Positions 10,911 through 23,705 are shown, counted from the first letter of the stretch. The stretch is 64,000 bases of DNA from Prostheceraeus crozeri (GCA_907163375.1 CAJQUW010007445.1:1-64000); one strand, 5' to 3'. Notes: generated from the letters alone by a model not told the origin. Numbers and translations are program-made.

Positions 10911-12462
10911 ATGCTAATATATTTTTCCAATGTGAATAATATGGAAAGTGAAAATAAGGACTCGTTTCTAATCTACTTGCCCAGTAATGCTTCTATGAAT
11001 AAATTTCCCAAAAATAAACCATCAGACTATCGAGTAGAATTAAATCGGCCACTGCATTTAGAAGGTGAATGGGAAGTTGGCGTTTCTAGTATTTGCTATG
11101 ATAGCAATATTCAGAATGTGAATGATTTGGAAGAAATGATATTGACTCCTCGCACCCATGATGGAATAACGATGAATAATGCATTTCAGTTCCCATACAA
11201 TTTAACATCAGATGGAAAGTGGAACTATGAATGGATTCAGATAAAATCAGATTCTTATGAGCCATTTGGGAATGAGAAAATTATTAAGGCATTCAACAGT
11301 GGTAATACTTCCATCATGAAGAATAAAAATCAGAAAGCTTATGAGTTTACTATCTATCATTGGAGTGGGAGACAGTTCCTCCGCTTTCATTCTTTTACTA
11401 AAGGTCTTACGCTGAGGTTGGATAGTGAATTCTATCCACATCTTGGTTTTGGTCATGGACTACATCTAACGTCAATTGCTACTGCAAATGTTAAAAAAGT
11501 TTATTCAACTCGAATCAACAAATTTCATTATAGATTTAAAATATTTGATGAAGATGTTGTAGAATGCGAAGAACGCATCATTTTGAAAAAGCGTGGTGTT
11601 CAACCTTTATCACTTATTGAGTTAGTAAAACGATGGAATGAGACTGTGGGTAAGAAGTATGGAGAGAAAATTATGGCGGACAAAAAATAAGTTGGTTATT
11701 CAGAAATATAATGACAAACTTACAGTTTATTTCTCTCCAACCTTGCGTCATTTTGTAAGACATTATACGCCTATTATTGGAAGCGGTGTGGTGTATGGTT
11801 CTCATGAATATCACACTAAAGCTGATTCAGTTAATGATGAATGGTGGGTGGACATCTATGGCGATCGCATCAAGAAAATTTACCAGTCTTATGAAGAATC
11901 TAAAGTTGCTATCAATATAATGCCGCGTCTATATCATACAGTTGAAAGCTTCATTCATGTAGTAAATCCTTATATACAACAGAAGTTGAAGCATGTGATG
12001 AAAAGTAAATATGATGTAAAGACACACCACATTTCGTTTTCAATTGAAAAACAACGCGTTGTTCTGAAACTGGGTGATGACATTCAATGTCAATTGAGTA
12101 AAAATTTGAAAAAACTCTTTGGCTTTTCAATGCTACAAACTGTGTTTGCTGCTGCGCATACGATTGGTATAGAAACACCAATGACACTTGATAAACATGA
12201 ACAACACCTTTACATTCAAAGTGATTTGATTTTACCTATTTCTGTTGGCGAGAAAAAAGAATACATTTTACGTGATTTCATTCATGATAAAGACGCTTCA
12301 TATGGAATAGTCGAGAAGATGTTTGAATCTATTTTCTATCATCCCGTCGTCAAACAAACTATACCCTCTATTGCTATCAAAATTACCAATGGTTTACAAG
12401 AGTGTATCCATGTGAAAGATACTAAATCCCTCGTAACTTTAGTGTTTCGGAAAACAAAGTGA
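10911..12462 (+). pseudogene. GEWEVG-family protein 2, left copy, one frameshift
   Basis: Open from 10911 to 11690, where an A run is one base longer than in the right arm; the rest is open at 11638-12462. The right copy is fine here but broken elsewhere (near 30750), so the two arms complement each other. AATAAA follows the stop at about 12484. Confidence 0.8.
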
Positions 12463-12641
12463 AGTCATTGTGATATGTTTATTGAAATAAAAATATGTAT
12501 ATGAAAAAGTCTTTTCACAGATATAGGGGGAATGGGCTGACTGTAGGCATATATTCACAAGGAAGAAACGATCTCATGCGATACATAAAACAACCATGTA
12601 TATCTACAAAAAGCAACATCAAAATACTGAGTTAAAGTTGA

Positions 12642-15600
12642 TTATGTCAATACATCTCCTGAATGTGGTAGCGTGAGTTTTATTCTTTTGGGTGGAGGTA
12701 TGTTTGTGTCAGGATGTCCATGTGGAAGAGATGTGTTATGTCCTATCCAACACCTCTTATCCTCCCATGCTGAAAGTGCTCGTTTCTTGAACGTGTACGT
12801 TTTCACAGTATGAACTTGAGATTTTAAGATTGTCATATTGACAAACGTTATAGTTTTATTTTTATAGGCCTTCTTATAGGACCGATGTTTCATTTTATGA
12901 ACAATGGATTTTGATATACCTTTAGCACGCTTAATACTATCTGCACATTCTTTTAGTTTCATGGAATACATTTTAGGACGGAGGAGAATCATTTCATCTA
13001 TTTCCTTTCCTGCTGTTTCATCCTTAAAACAACCAAGTTTGGCTTTATTCTGTATGGAATAGAGTGGATGAGTGGGATTGTAGTTAGATGTATCGAAATA
13101 TTTTTCTAATGACTTACCTACTTCATTAAAATTTAAATCTTTTTGAGTGGTAATTCCTAAAAAGAAACTATCTGTATCACCACCCAGCAAGCGAACCTCT
13201 TTTACGAGAGGGCATGGTTTTAATATTTTGTAGAAGAGTTGATACATTTCAAGCTTGGAATAATCTAAAACGGCTTGCCCAATATAGATGGGTTTGCACA
13301 ACTCAACTTCTGATTTAATCATTTTAACACCTACAAGATCCTCATCGATGATGTCTCTATCAATGAAAAGAGGTGATGAGGTCAATTTGTGATATTTTTG
13401 TTCATCAACGACTAGTTTGTAATTCATACGTTTTCTAACATCCTCCATGGTCTTTCCGAATAGACTATTATTCTTATATTTATAAAAATCCTTTTCAAAA
13501 TTATTTTGGGCGAGTGCACGTTTTTTGACTGTTACTATCTATGTAGGGTTTGAGGAAGGCTTTCTGTCTAAATTTGATAATGCGGTGAACTGACTTTAGA
13601 AGCATGCCCATTTCTAAATAGAATTTTAATATGCAGAAGTGTACGAGATAATTTTTCTTATCATATTGGGTGAGTAAAAGTTTGCGGCATGGTTTGTACC
13701 TTGGCTGTCCACACTCTGTTAAGTTATTATGAAATTGTGACATGAATGGTGAAAACATATCTTCAGTCACTTCGCCAGATTCAGGTGCGAGTGGGAAATC
13801 AGCAGTTTTATTTTTAATACTATTTGGATAAATCAAATCCACTTCAAAATAATATCCCCAATCACCTTCATCTGGAATATTCAGTATGTTTGAAGGGTTG
13901 GAGTAATACTCAAGCTCATTTTGATTTAACCAACTAAACTCGGAATGAGGTAGTGGTTTAGACAGTGAACTGCCATATAAATTATTTTGGTCATAGTACT
14001 TTAGGTGGATATGATCATCACCTACTGTTTCAGATTTTATATGATGTTTATTTACAAATGTGAGACCACCGCGTATTCCGCGCTCAAATATATTATACAT
14101 CTCCGGGTCTTGTAAGAGATGAATGGTCTCACCAGTCATTTTAAAGGCTGATTTAAAGGACATGGCTGGTAGACTGACAAAGTGGATAGGATCTAATTTG
14201 TCTTCTTCTAATGCCACTCGTCGAAACTCCTGAAAGACATCAGCCAGCAAAATGACATCTAATTCTAAGTAAGCGATCATATAATCGCCAAAACGTTTTA
14301 CAATTAAATTTTAACCATGCCTCTTGAGCATGTTCATAGTCCTCTACTGGACAATCTTCACCCGTCAAATCGTTTTTGAATTTGTCAATGGAAGGAAGGG
14401 TTGTTTCATTTAGTTTAGACATTGAGCTAAAATACGCATAAGGAAAGACTCCTTTGCGAGTGATTATTTCATCCGTTAAGTTTGGATAGTGTTTCTTCAA
14501 AGTTTGACTATGGGGAAGAAACTTGAGATTACGAACGAGAGAAGCTAGTGACGCTGACATGAATTGAAATGAATCTAAAAATTTTATTTCGAAGAAGACT
14601 GTCTTATTTTCTTTAGTTTTATCTACTGGTACTTTTGCTGTCATTGCCATGAATTTTTCTCTCGTTTGTGCTATTACATTAAACTGCCACGATTTCATCT
14701 GGCTCAACCCTCCTTTTATGAGCATATGACTGTCATAGCCCTTAAAGTTATGAAAAATGACGGGTAGTACACGACGTCTCAACCTAAGTGAAAAGTTACA
14801 TTTGGAGCAGAGTGCGTTTCTAAATTTACCAGTGATGTGATCATGATCACGCACTTTCTTAATTTTATCGTCATCAAACGTTTTATGACATTTAGGACAG
14901 GATGTGCAACTTTCAAATTTTTGTTTGTCTTCATCTGACATATGTAGTGACTTACGCTGCAATTGGGAATCATATGATTGTTGAAATTTTGCAGCTTTAT
15001 CGAGAAATTCTAGAAATTTTGAAATGCAATCTTCACCTTGCCAAGTATGCATTTTGTTTTGTCTATTCCTAAAGTGGTCATGCCATACTTCATAGCAGGA
15101 TATGGCTGCTGGCTTGTGGATGATATCATCAATGTAGCATTCTATGTCTGCGTAAATGACACGCAGGGGACTTAATTCGTCACCATTATCCCTATGTGAA
15201 AATATTTTATCTTTGGGCATGCGTTCCATTTGTAATTTACCTCGCTTGCACCATTCATAGTGAGTTTCAAATTTATCTTTACTCCAAAATGAGCGGATGC
15301 AGCGGTCGCATACAAAATGTTCACCTCTTTTAGAGTGCCCCAAGTGAGTGTACAAGCGAGAGATTTTGGGAATACCACAGTAGTGCCATTCCTCGCTATC
15401 ATCTTGTTTTACTAATAAGAGGTTGACTACACGTTCATAACAAGTTGAACGTGAATTATAGCGGGCACCCTTCAACCCCTTCTCCCACACGTGAACGACA
15501 ATTTTAATCTTATTATGTTTTTCGAACGTTTCTACATCTTTGATTTTCATGTTGTTACTATCACAACCTTCAAAGTCTAGTTCATCCTCCCACTGTCTAT

Positions 15601-16616
15601 AGCTATAGGTGCGATCTCGATGCGCGTTGATATCATTATAGTGAAGGATGGATAGGACTGCATATTTGAAACACTGTGATTTACAATCAACATTGATGAC
15701 AGCTTTCTTATTATACAACGTTTTTGGAAGTTTAAATGTGCCTCGAGCTGCATGACTTTCTAATAGGGAAATTTTGAATATGGCTGAGTCCACACCATCA
15801 AAAATGAGAGCGCTGTCGCGTTGATTGAATTTATCTACATTTGATTTTAAACATTGAATGTGAAAAATTAGCCAAGACTCGCAGTCTACAACTTCGGTTG
15901 CGGAAGAGGAAGGAATATGAAACTGTATTCTCTCCGTCACTTGACCCGTTTGAAAATCTATTTTAATATATTTTAGTTTAAGGTAGATGAGCGCCTTCAT
16001 TCTAAAATTGTCTAAATTATTGAAGAGCGCTTCGATAATGTTAGAATTTTGAAGGAGCCACTCAGGAAAATCTACAATTTGAGTATTGGACTCCATGCAG
16101 TAGTCGCGTACTAAATTATTATGTGAAACATTAATGAGGGAGATGGTAGAGGTACCGTTGGTGTAGTGATCATTTGCATGCGTGTGTTGAAGTCTGTGCG
16201 AAGATCGCTGAAAGTGACTATCAAAAGAAAGAGGGCACAAATCGCAAGGAAAGGAGATGTCATCGTCAGAATCAACTTCACCTCCGGAGATTGACACCGC
16301 TTTGCGTTGACACACACGTTGTTTGATGTGTCGAAGGAGACTGTGCTTCCTTGTAAACATATGTCCGCAGTCGGCACATTCCCACTCGTTGCCTTGCCGC
16401 GAGAGTCCTGAGCTGGAACTCACATCACCTGAAAGAGAAATCATTCTTTCATCTCTGTTCAAGCCTCAGTGTAGTGTTACAACCTACCTTGACTCAATAA
16501 CTCTAAACTTTCCTCGAGAAGAGAGGGCGTTGGTGATGAAGTTGATGCCTGAAATTGAGGAAGATGCTATTAGTCACACGTTTGAGGGAGATGAGAGGAA
16601 ATTTTCAACTTTACAT
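12642..16616 (-). pseudogene. polB: Protein-primed DNA polymerase B, left copy, frameshifted
   Basis: The N-terminal 740 codons (14240-16462) are open here, better than in the right arm. They include two C2H2 fingers, a third Cys/His cluster, YADIECY (Exo I), HNFKGYDSH (Exo II) and the Exo III region. Single-base homopolymer insertions near 14290, 13515 and 13215 then split the rest. The 5' splice donor after the ATG (16614-16616) reads ATGTAAAG, so the first intron's GT is displaced relative to the right arm. Confidence 0.85.
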
Positions 16617-16873
16617 TTCAACGAAATCAAGTTTAAGGTTGATACTTCTACAAGATAGAGACTTCACTCAAATAATAGTCAAAGAGAGAGATCGTGCGTT
16701 CGTCACTAGTATGATTCACAGATTAAATGAAATGACCTGAATGTCACTTTGCTTTATATACTTTCATCCTCTTCATTCATTGGATGTTCATTCTGATTGG
16801 CTGCTTGTGTATACTTAAGAATTAGAAAAATGTTAAAGTTATCATTATTCAAAGTCAGCATTTCAAAGACAAC

Positions 16874-17310
16874 ATGACAAGTCTCCAACAACACCAAATA
16901 CCGCATTGGAGTTCTCCTCTCCATATACATCAGCAAAGGTGCTCGTTACACCAAATGCACCAAGAAAGGCGAAGGTGGAGAAGACATACAATCTCGACAA
17001 TATACGAAAGTTATCATTATCGGAGGAGGATGAAGAGGAGTTGCCCGACCTAACAGGCATACGGTGGAAATATTTACAATATGATGCCGAAGGGGTGATG
17101 GAGATGACCAGCAAGTCGCACTTGCATCAAATATGGGAGTGGTACACCCCTAACTCCCAACCGCGAACCGTGGCGGAGTGGGCGTACATTGAGAAAGTGA
17201 GGGACGCAGCAGAAGAACGTTTAAAGCAGCTCAACTGTTTTTGTAATCTATGTGAAGCCAGACTCTGGGACGATATTGACGATGAAGACCTTTTGAAATA
17301 CATGCCATAA
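16874..17310 (+). pseudogene. Acidic 145-residue protein, left copy, frameshifted
   Basis: Same as 25234-25671 on the right, but one C is missing a few codons after the ATG. The remaining frame is open from 16906 and identical, ending with CFCNLCEARLWDD. AATAAA follows the stop. Confidence 0.7.
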
Positions 17311-17674
17311 TAAATGTTTATTTCGTATTATCTTTGCTTTCATACTGACTTACTTGAATGGGGTTTTAGTGAATAATTTAACCATGTATACTTTTCATTT
17401 GGAAATAGTAGCACGCTTAGTCTAACTTGTAAATCTTATAACATTTCATATGGACGATGATGGTAGATAAAATAGTGTCAAATAAATTAAGATAGCTTAC
17501 ACTTCTGATACAGGGATAGCAATCGACTGCGATCCATGTGTAAAGAGCTTGTTAGACTACGGAAGAGAGAAGTGTGTTATGTTGCGTGTGGCGCGTGAGT
17601 GTCCTCCCATTTCATTCCATTCATCAATTCGTCTCATTGATAGAGACAGGTAGAACTCATGGTTCTCATAACGT

Positions 17675-18082
17675 ATGCAATGGAAAGTTTTAGGCAACCT
17701 TCGACAGTTGGCTAAATGTCGCCCTGGCGCGGATGCATACTACGTTGAGACAGAGGCAATCACTTGCAAACATGACGCAGAGAGGTTTAACAAGATTGAC
17801 CATTGCCGAATGTCCCTTGCGGTATACATAGCTACGGGTTTCACCGCCGCCCTTTACAGGAACGCCCGTCGAAAGGAAGTATTACACCGAACTTCATTTG
17901 CAACGTTCAAGTTGACTGATAGCAGATTTCAACTTAATGATAGTATTCGCCAGTCCGACAAGACTGCCCAGGGCAAACCGCGAGGAGGTTCTATCATGTC
18001 TTGCCCCATGGTGGCCCTTAAGAGAGCCGATGGTTCGTTCTCGGGTAGTAACAAGATGACTATTGGCTTGAATAGTCAATAG
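17675..18082 (+). CDS. Hypothetical ORF reading into the 145-bp repeat, left copy
   Basis: 135 codons whose first ~75 match the right-arm ORF at 24489-24869; the rest lies in repeat R3 and is shifted by small insertions. No family is recognised. Being open in both arms is weak support because the arms are duplicates. Confidence 0.3.
   Translation: MQWKVLGNLRQLAKCRPGADAYYVETEAITCKHDAERFNKIDHCRMSLAVYIATGFTAALYRNARRKEVLHRTSFATFKLTDSRFQLNDSIRQSDKTAQGKPRGGSIMSCPMVALKRADGSFSGSNKMTIGLNSQ
17900..18048. repeat. ~145-bp intergenic repeat, left copy of R3
   Basis: Starts GCAACGTTCAAGTTGACTG and ends at CGTTCTCGGGTAGT; reverse complement of 24499-24644 with a few insertions. Confidence 0.85.
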
Positions 18083-18332
18083 GTATGACGGTTAGGTTCT
18101 CGTATACCCTATAAAAAACCGCCCAAGCCGTGGTTTCGTATATGGTTGCATCTGCACCTTTCGATGCGGGTGGTAATTTGGTCTTAGGAGTCCACACCTC
18201 ATCCGTCCCAAACGATCCTCTTGATCTTCCCCTTCTTCTCATCCTTCATCCCACTCGTCGAGGATGCGAACTCGGGAATGGCCGTTGTCTTCATCAGTGA
18301 AGACGGAATATTGTCGGCAGATGTCGCTTCAT
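18075..18332 (-). pseudogene. Small TATA-driven gene 2, left copy, broken
   Basis: Mirror of 24237-24475. The ATG at 18330-18332 is followed by a lost base, and several indels and a ~12-bp insertion disturb the frame; the stop is also lost. Confidence 0.5.
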
Positions 18333-18452
18333 CGTGACTTCAAATTGAATGAGAAGCGCTACAATCTTCTGGCTTTTATATAGGGTTTTTCAACAATGAA
18401 TTGCTCAACAGCGAATCAGAATGCTTCAGCGGATAGCAATCGACTGCATAAT

Positions 18453-18601
18453 GTTCAAGTTGACTGATAGCAGATTCAAACTTAATGATTAGTATTCGCC
18501 AGTCCAGAAGACTGCCCAGGGCAGAAACCGCGAGGAGGGTTCTATCATGTCTTGCCCCATGGTGGCCCTTAAGAGAGCCGATGGTTTTCGTTCTCGGGAG
18601 T
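18453..18601. repeat. ~145-bp intergenic repeat, left copy of R2
   Basis: Mirror of 23980-24120, with single-base insertions. Confidence 0.85.
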
Positions 18602-18608
18602 CGTCATC

Positions 18609-18885
18609 CTACAGCCTACCAATTCTGCTGAGAGAGTCAAAAGACTCTCTCTTTGGTAGCACTGTCGACTTCCACACTAACTGGCATGTGAGTATAGAGT
18701 GGAATGTAGCACCATTCCGTAGTATTGACAGCAGTTTATGTCATCGGATTGCCAATCCGAGCAAGTTGATTTGTGGGACTCTTGTTCTTGCTCCTCTAGC
18801 CTGAACCAAAACTCCTCAAATAAATTTTCGCGGCCTTTATCTGCGGTCCGCGAGGAGAGCTAACTTGACTGTTCGGCGTCTGCAT
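18609..18885 (-). pseudogene. Small TATA-driven gene 1, left copy, broken
   Basis: Mirror of 23706-23972; one or more indels interrupt the 88-codon frame. The TATATAAA box is retained at about 18917-18924. Confidence 0.55.
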
Positions 18886-18939
18886 GATTGAAATGAAATG
18901 AAATGAGAGGCAGTGGTTTATATACCCCTCTAACGCGAC

Positions 18940-19097
18940 GCAACGTTACATAGTTGACTGATAGCAGATTCAACCTTAATGATAGTATTCCGCCAGTCCG
19001 AAGACTGCCCAGGGCAAACCGCGTGGAGGTATCTATCATGTCTTGCCCCTAGGTGGCCCTTAAGAGAGCCGCGTATGGTTGTTCGTTTCTCGGGAGT
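18940..19097. repeat. ~145-bp intergenic repeat, left copy of R1
   Basis: Mirror of 23506-23651, the most insertion-laden of the six copies. Confidence 0.85.
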
Positions 19098-19193
19098 AAA
19101 TTGATGGGGTGGTGAAGGCGGGCAAAGATCTGCATTGAAAATGATATGTCTTAGAATAGGATTTACTATCTTATTTGCTTTTCACTTACCAAG

Positions 19194-20428
19194 TTAGTCA
19201 TCCTTAGGTAGTCTCCGCGCGTTTCCGAATCGAAAACATTTATGCAAGTGACCGCGCATTCGTAAGCTGGCGTGGAGGGCATTTTTCGTGGGATGACCGT
19301 TGTAGCATTGGATGGATTCGTCTAAATTCTGGTTTACGAGTACTTCGCCGGCAAATGATTGTCCGAATAGGGATGTGAAATTCAAACAAACGATCCTCAT
19401 TCACACGTTCCCACTCATCCCTCATGCGCTCCAACTTCTCACACGCCCTGCCTCTCATCACCCCGCCGAGCCACAGTCCTCTCCAACTCAACATTCCTCG
19501 CTCTCAACACACTCATCTCCTTCATCATCTCCTCAAACTTCGCCTCTGCCATCTCTCATTTCTTCTCTCTCCGCTGCACTCGCCCTCTTCTCACACGCAT
19601 CATTCTTCTCTTCCAACTCGTCGCGTCTTATTCTTCAAATCAGTCACACAACGCCTCATTCTAATGTTTTCATCCGCCACCTCCTTCGACTTCAAATAAA
19701 ATCTTCTTTTTCAACTCATCCAACTCCGTTCACAACTTCATTCCTTCACTTTCTTCAAACTCTCAAACTTATTCACTAACAACTTCATATGCGCCATCTG
19801 CTGCGAAACATGTCTCTTCTCTTCATCCTTTCAACCACCTCGCCGACTGCATACGAATCCACCACTCCTTCACTTTTGGGGATATGATGAGCTCTTCGGG
19901 GGGTCGGTGATGACGATGTTGGACACCTCCGATGACGAAGAGCTCAACTTCCTCACACGCTTCCTCACACGCTCCCTATCTAAATCCACATCATTCCTAT
20001 ATCATACACTCCTCCAAGCACTCTCTTTCCGCTGCTCAATCCTCACCCTCCAACGTACGCAAACCGCTCTCCGCCTAACTCATCATTCTCAACAACATTC
20101 TCAACAACATTCTCCAACAACATTCTCAACAACATTCGGCAACATTCGCCAAACATTCGCTCCCCTCTCTTTCCACAATCATGGGTTAAATCTCAATTCA
20201 GTCACTAAACCACCAATACAGTTCTGAATGCACTATGTAAAAACGCACCTCTCCTCATCACCTTCAGGCACTCTAACAACTTTACGCAAGGGGCAACCCT
20301 ATTCATGGAAATCCATGTGGCCGGTGCCGCCTTCTTCATCATGAGCTGTGGCGTCCCGCACTGCGATTAACTCGCCCACAGGAGAGCACAATTTGATGTG
20401 ATATTTTCGTTTTTTGTCCATTGGCCAT
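19194..20428 (-). pseudogene. Coiled-coil gene, left copy, heavily broken
   Basis: Mirror of 22217-23409. The ATG at 20426-20428 remains, but single-base losses and gains produce many frame changes. The 12-bp tandem repeat is present with an indel (about 20085-20135). Confidence 0.65.
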
Positions 20429-21318
20429 GTTAGATTTTATTGTGAACTGTAGATAATGTAATTTGTATTAAGTTTGGAATCATGTAGTGACAGTCATATT
20501 CATAAAAGAGTTGTAGTGAGTGGCACTCGATCCCGTCGACAGCCCGAAGGCCTTGTACCGATCACTAGGGATGTGAGAGATCTTCCCCGATACCCGGCTC
20601 TTTACAGCTGAAGACATCATTGTCACTGCCCCGAAGTGGTAACAGGAACGCCGAGTCAAAGGTAGTGATCAGTAGCTGGGATCTAACCCCTCAAAGCTGC
20701 CTTAGACTTAGTTAAATTTCAAATCTGATAGAATATTTGAACTCAGGATACTTGAAAACCTTAGTCTATATGTTAAATCTATGAAAAAAGTGAAAAATAA
20801 GAATTTTAAAAAATTCCGCATTTTTACTACTCATATACTTGTAATAAATTTTATCAGTAGTAAAGACACTATCAAACTTATCATACAAACTTGAAAGATA
20901 GCAAGATAGCTTGCCCTTCTTCATAAAGATAGTGTCCTTTGACACCGATATCGGGAGCTCAGAGCGACGACCGTCGCTTACCTCGTCTTTCGATGAAGTG
21001 ATCAGACTTATGTTGTCGGGGGTTTATATATGCTCGGAAGAAAACTTAAAATGGCTCTATCTCCGAAAGTATTCATCGTAGCGACATGCGGTTTGTTGCA
21101 AACGATTTGTCTCATCATTCTTTACAATATGACACCTGAACCATTCTCATATGACCACGGGAAGTTGGTCCGCCAGCACATGTCCATGTAACATGCCACA
21201 AGTGAAAAAATCCTAAGTGTCAGAGTGACTTTGTATGGGTAAAATTTTGAAAATTTTCCAAAGTGTGGAATTTCGACCTGGGACCGTAACCAAAACATTT
21301 TTCATCAAATTTCACTGA
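20429..21318. other. Central non-coding arm, left side
   Basis: No gene. Reverse complement of 21334-22216 with both substitutions and indels, more divergent close to the centre (for example around 21215-21270). Contains short self-complementary patches such as GATCACTA/TAGTGATC. Confidence 0.7.
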
Positions 21319-21333
21319 ACGAGGGGGGGGAGG
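21319..21333. other. Central spacer (hairpin loop) of the giant palindrome
   Basis: Fifteen bases ACGAGGGGGGGGAGG lie between CATCAAATTTCACTGA (21303-21318) and its exact complement (21334-21349). The G8 run resembles the G-run motifs at 42328-42750, near the other end of the element, so this probably marks the element's inner terminus. Confidence 0.8.
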
Positions 21334-22216
21334 TCAGTGAAATTTGATGAAAAATGTTTTGGTTAAGGTCCCAGGTTGAAATTCGGAAGTTTTAAATTTT
21401 TCAAAATTTTCACCACACTGGAGCTCTCACACTTAGGAATTTTTTCACTTGTGGCATGTTACATGGACATGTGCTGACACACCAACTTCCCGTGGTCATA
21501 TGAGAATGGTTCAGGTGTCATATTGTAAAGAATGATGAGACAAATCGTTTGCAACAAACCGCATGTCGCTACGATGAATACTTTCGGAGATAGAGCCATT
21601 TTAAGTTTTCTTCCGAGCATATATAAACCCCCGACAACGTAAGTCTGATCACTTCATCGAAAGACGAGGTAAGCGACGGTCGTCGCTCTGAGCTCCCGAT
21701 ATCGGGTGCAAAGGACTCTATCTTTTGAAGTAGGCAAGCTATCTTGCTACTTCAAAGTTGGTATGATAGAGTTTGATAGTGTCTTTACTACTGATAAAAT
21801 TTTTTAAAAGTAGTATGAGTAGTAAAATGCGGAATTTTTTAAAAATTCTTAATTTTCACTTTTTTCAAAGTTTTAACATATAGACTAAGGTTTTCAAGTA
21901 TCCTGAGTTCAAATATGCTATCAGATTTGAAATTTAACTAAGTCTAAGGCAGCTTTGAGGGGTTAGATCCCAGCTACTGATCACTACCTTTGACTCGGCG
22001 TTCATGTTACCACTTCGGGGCAGTGACAATGATGTCTTCAGCTGTAAAGAGCGGGTATCGGGGAAGATCTCTCACTTCCCTAGTGATCGGTACAAGGCCT
22101 TCGGGCTGTCGACGGGATCGAGTGCCACTCACTACACTCTTTAGGAATATGGCTGTACTACATGATTCCAAACTTATACAAATTTCATTATCTTACAGTT
22201 CACAATAAAATCTAAC
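21334..22216. other. Central non-coding arm, right side
   Basis: About 880 bp without a convincing frame, between the palindrome centre and the first gene of the right arm. I see no similarity to the outer end of the element at 42000-42308, so a normal Polinton terminal inverted repeat is not evident between the two ends of one arm. Confidence 0.6.
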
Positions 22217-23409
22217 ATGGCCAATGACAAAAATCGCAAATATCACATCAAAATGTGCTCTTGTGGGCGAGTTAATCGCAGTGCGGACGCCAAAGCTCAT
22301 GTGAAGAAGGCGGGCACCGGCCACATGATTGTCTTGAATAGGGTTGCTTGCGTAAAGTGTAGAGTGCTGAAGGGTGATGAGGATGAGGTGCGTTTTTACA
22401 GAGTGCATGCTGACTGTAGTGGTGGTTTAGTGACTGATTTGAGATTTACGCAGTTGATTGTGGAAGAGAGGGAGCGAAATGTTGGCGAATGTTGCGAATG
22501 TTGTTGAGAATGTTGTTGAGAATGTTGTTGAGAATGTTGTTGAGAATGATGAGTTGGCGAGAGCGGTTGCGTCGTTGGAGGGTGAGATTGAGCAGCGGAA
22601 GAGAGTGCTTGAGAGTGATGATGAGGATGATGTGGATTTAGATAGGGAGCGTGTGAGGAAGCGTGTGAGGAAGTTGAGCTCTTCGTCATCGGAGGTGTCC
22701 AACATCGTCATCACTCCGACCCCCGAAGAGCTCATCTTCCCCAAAAGTGAAGAGTGGTGGGATTCGGATGCAGTCGGCGAGGTGGTTGAAGGATGAAGAG
22801 AAGAGGCATGTTTCGCAGCAGATGGCACATGAGTTGTTAGTGAATAAGTTTGAGAGTTTGAAGAAAGTGAAGGATGAAGTTGTGAAGGAGTTGGATGAGT
22901 TGAAAAAGAAGGATTTGAAGTCGAAGGAGGTGGCGGATGAAAACATTAGAATGAGGCGTTGTGTGACTGATTTGAAGAATAAGACGCGAGAGTTGGAAGA
23001 GAAGAATGATGCGTGTGAGAAGAGGGCGAGTGCTGCGGAGAGAAGAATGAGAGATGCAGAGGCGATGTTTGAGGAGATGATGAAGGAGATGAGTGTGTTG
23101 AGAGCGAGGAATGTTGAGTTGGAGAGGACTGTGGCTCGGCGGGGTGATGAGAGGCAGGCGTGTGAGAAGTTGGAGCGCATGAGGGATGAGTGGGAACGTG
23201 TGAATGAGGATCGTTTGTTTGAATTTCACATCCCTATTCGGGACAATCATTTGGCCGGCGAAGTACTCGTAAACCAGAATTTAGACGAATCCATCCTATG
23301 CTACAACGGTCATCCCACGAAAAAATGCCTCCACGCCAGCTTACGAATGCGCGGTCACTTGCATAAATTTTCGATTCGGAAACGCGCGAGACTACCTAAG
23401 GATGACTAA
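22217..23409 (+). pseudogene. Zinc-binding/coiled-coil protein gene, two frame shifts
   Basis: Three overlapping frames (22217-22507, 22458-22796, 22747-23409) appear to be parts of one gene of about 390 codons. The first has CSCG, HVKKAG-x-GH and CVKC, a plausible zinc site. The second carries four VVEN repeats and a Ser/Asp-rich acidic patch. The third is a long charged coiled coil (about 150 residues) ending in a basic tail. No homologue is recognised. A GTAAGT...TTGCAG intron follows just after the stop (23414-23473). The frame changes may be real or base-calling errors; the left copy is worse. Confidence 0.55.
22501..22548 (+). repeat. Four 12-bp tandem repeats
   Basis: TTGTTGAGAATG occurs four times in a row and encodes Val-Val-Glu-Asn repeats inside the coiled-coil gene. 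The gene's first frame shift lies next to it, consistent with slippage. Confidence 0.9.
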
Positions 23410-23413
23410 CTTG

Positions 23414-23473
23414 GTAAGTGAAAAGCAAATAAGATAGTATATCCTATTCTAATACATATCATTTTCATTGCAG
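23414..23473 (+). other. Probable 60-nt intron
   Basis: GTAAGTG donor and TTTTCATTGCAG acceptor, same style as the two other introns of the element. It falls just after the apparent stop of the coiled-coil gene, so either it is in the 3' UTR or the reading frame upstream is miscalled and the protein continues into repeat R1. Confidence 0.5.
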
Positions 23474-23505
23474 ATCTTTGCCCGCCTTCACCACCCCATC
23501 AATTT

Positions 23506-23651
23506 ACTCCCGAGAACGAACCATCGGCTCTCTTAAGGGCCACCTAGGGGCAAGACATGATAGAACCTCCACGCGGTTTGCCCTGGGCAGTCTTCGGACT
23601 GGCGAATACTATCATTAAGTTGAATCTGCTATCAGTCAACTTGAACGTTGC
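23506..23651. repeat. ~145-bp intergenic repeat R1
   Basis: First of three near-identical copies in the right arm. It starts ACTCCCGAGAACGAACC and ends CAACTTGAACGTTGC. It contains a 7-bp inverted repeat, AAGTTGA/TCAACTT, and the palindrome TGCCCTGGGCA. It lies between the end of one gene and the TATA box (16 bp downstream) of the next. Confidence 0.95.
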
Positions 23652-23666
23652 GTCGCGTTAGAGGGG

Positions 23667-23674
23667 TATATAAA
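23667..23674 (+). promoter_or_regulatory. TATA box of small gene 1
   Basis: TATATAAA, 32 bp upstream of the ATG at 23706, immediately after R1. Leader is CT-rich (CTCATTTCATTTCATTTC). Confidence 0.65.
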
Positions 23675-23705
23675 CCACTGCCTCTCATTTCATTTCATTT
23701 CAATC

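Noticed and set aside
19312-19779. Ser/His-rich proteins on the plus strand of 19300-20230
   Set aside because: They are antisense readings of the coiled-coil gene copy.
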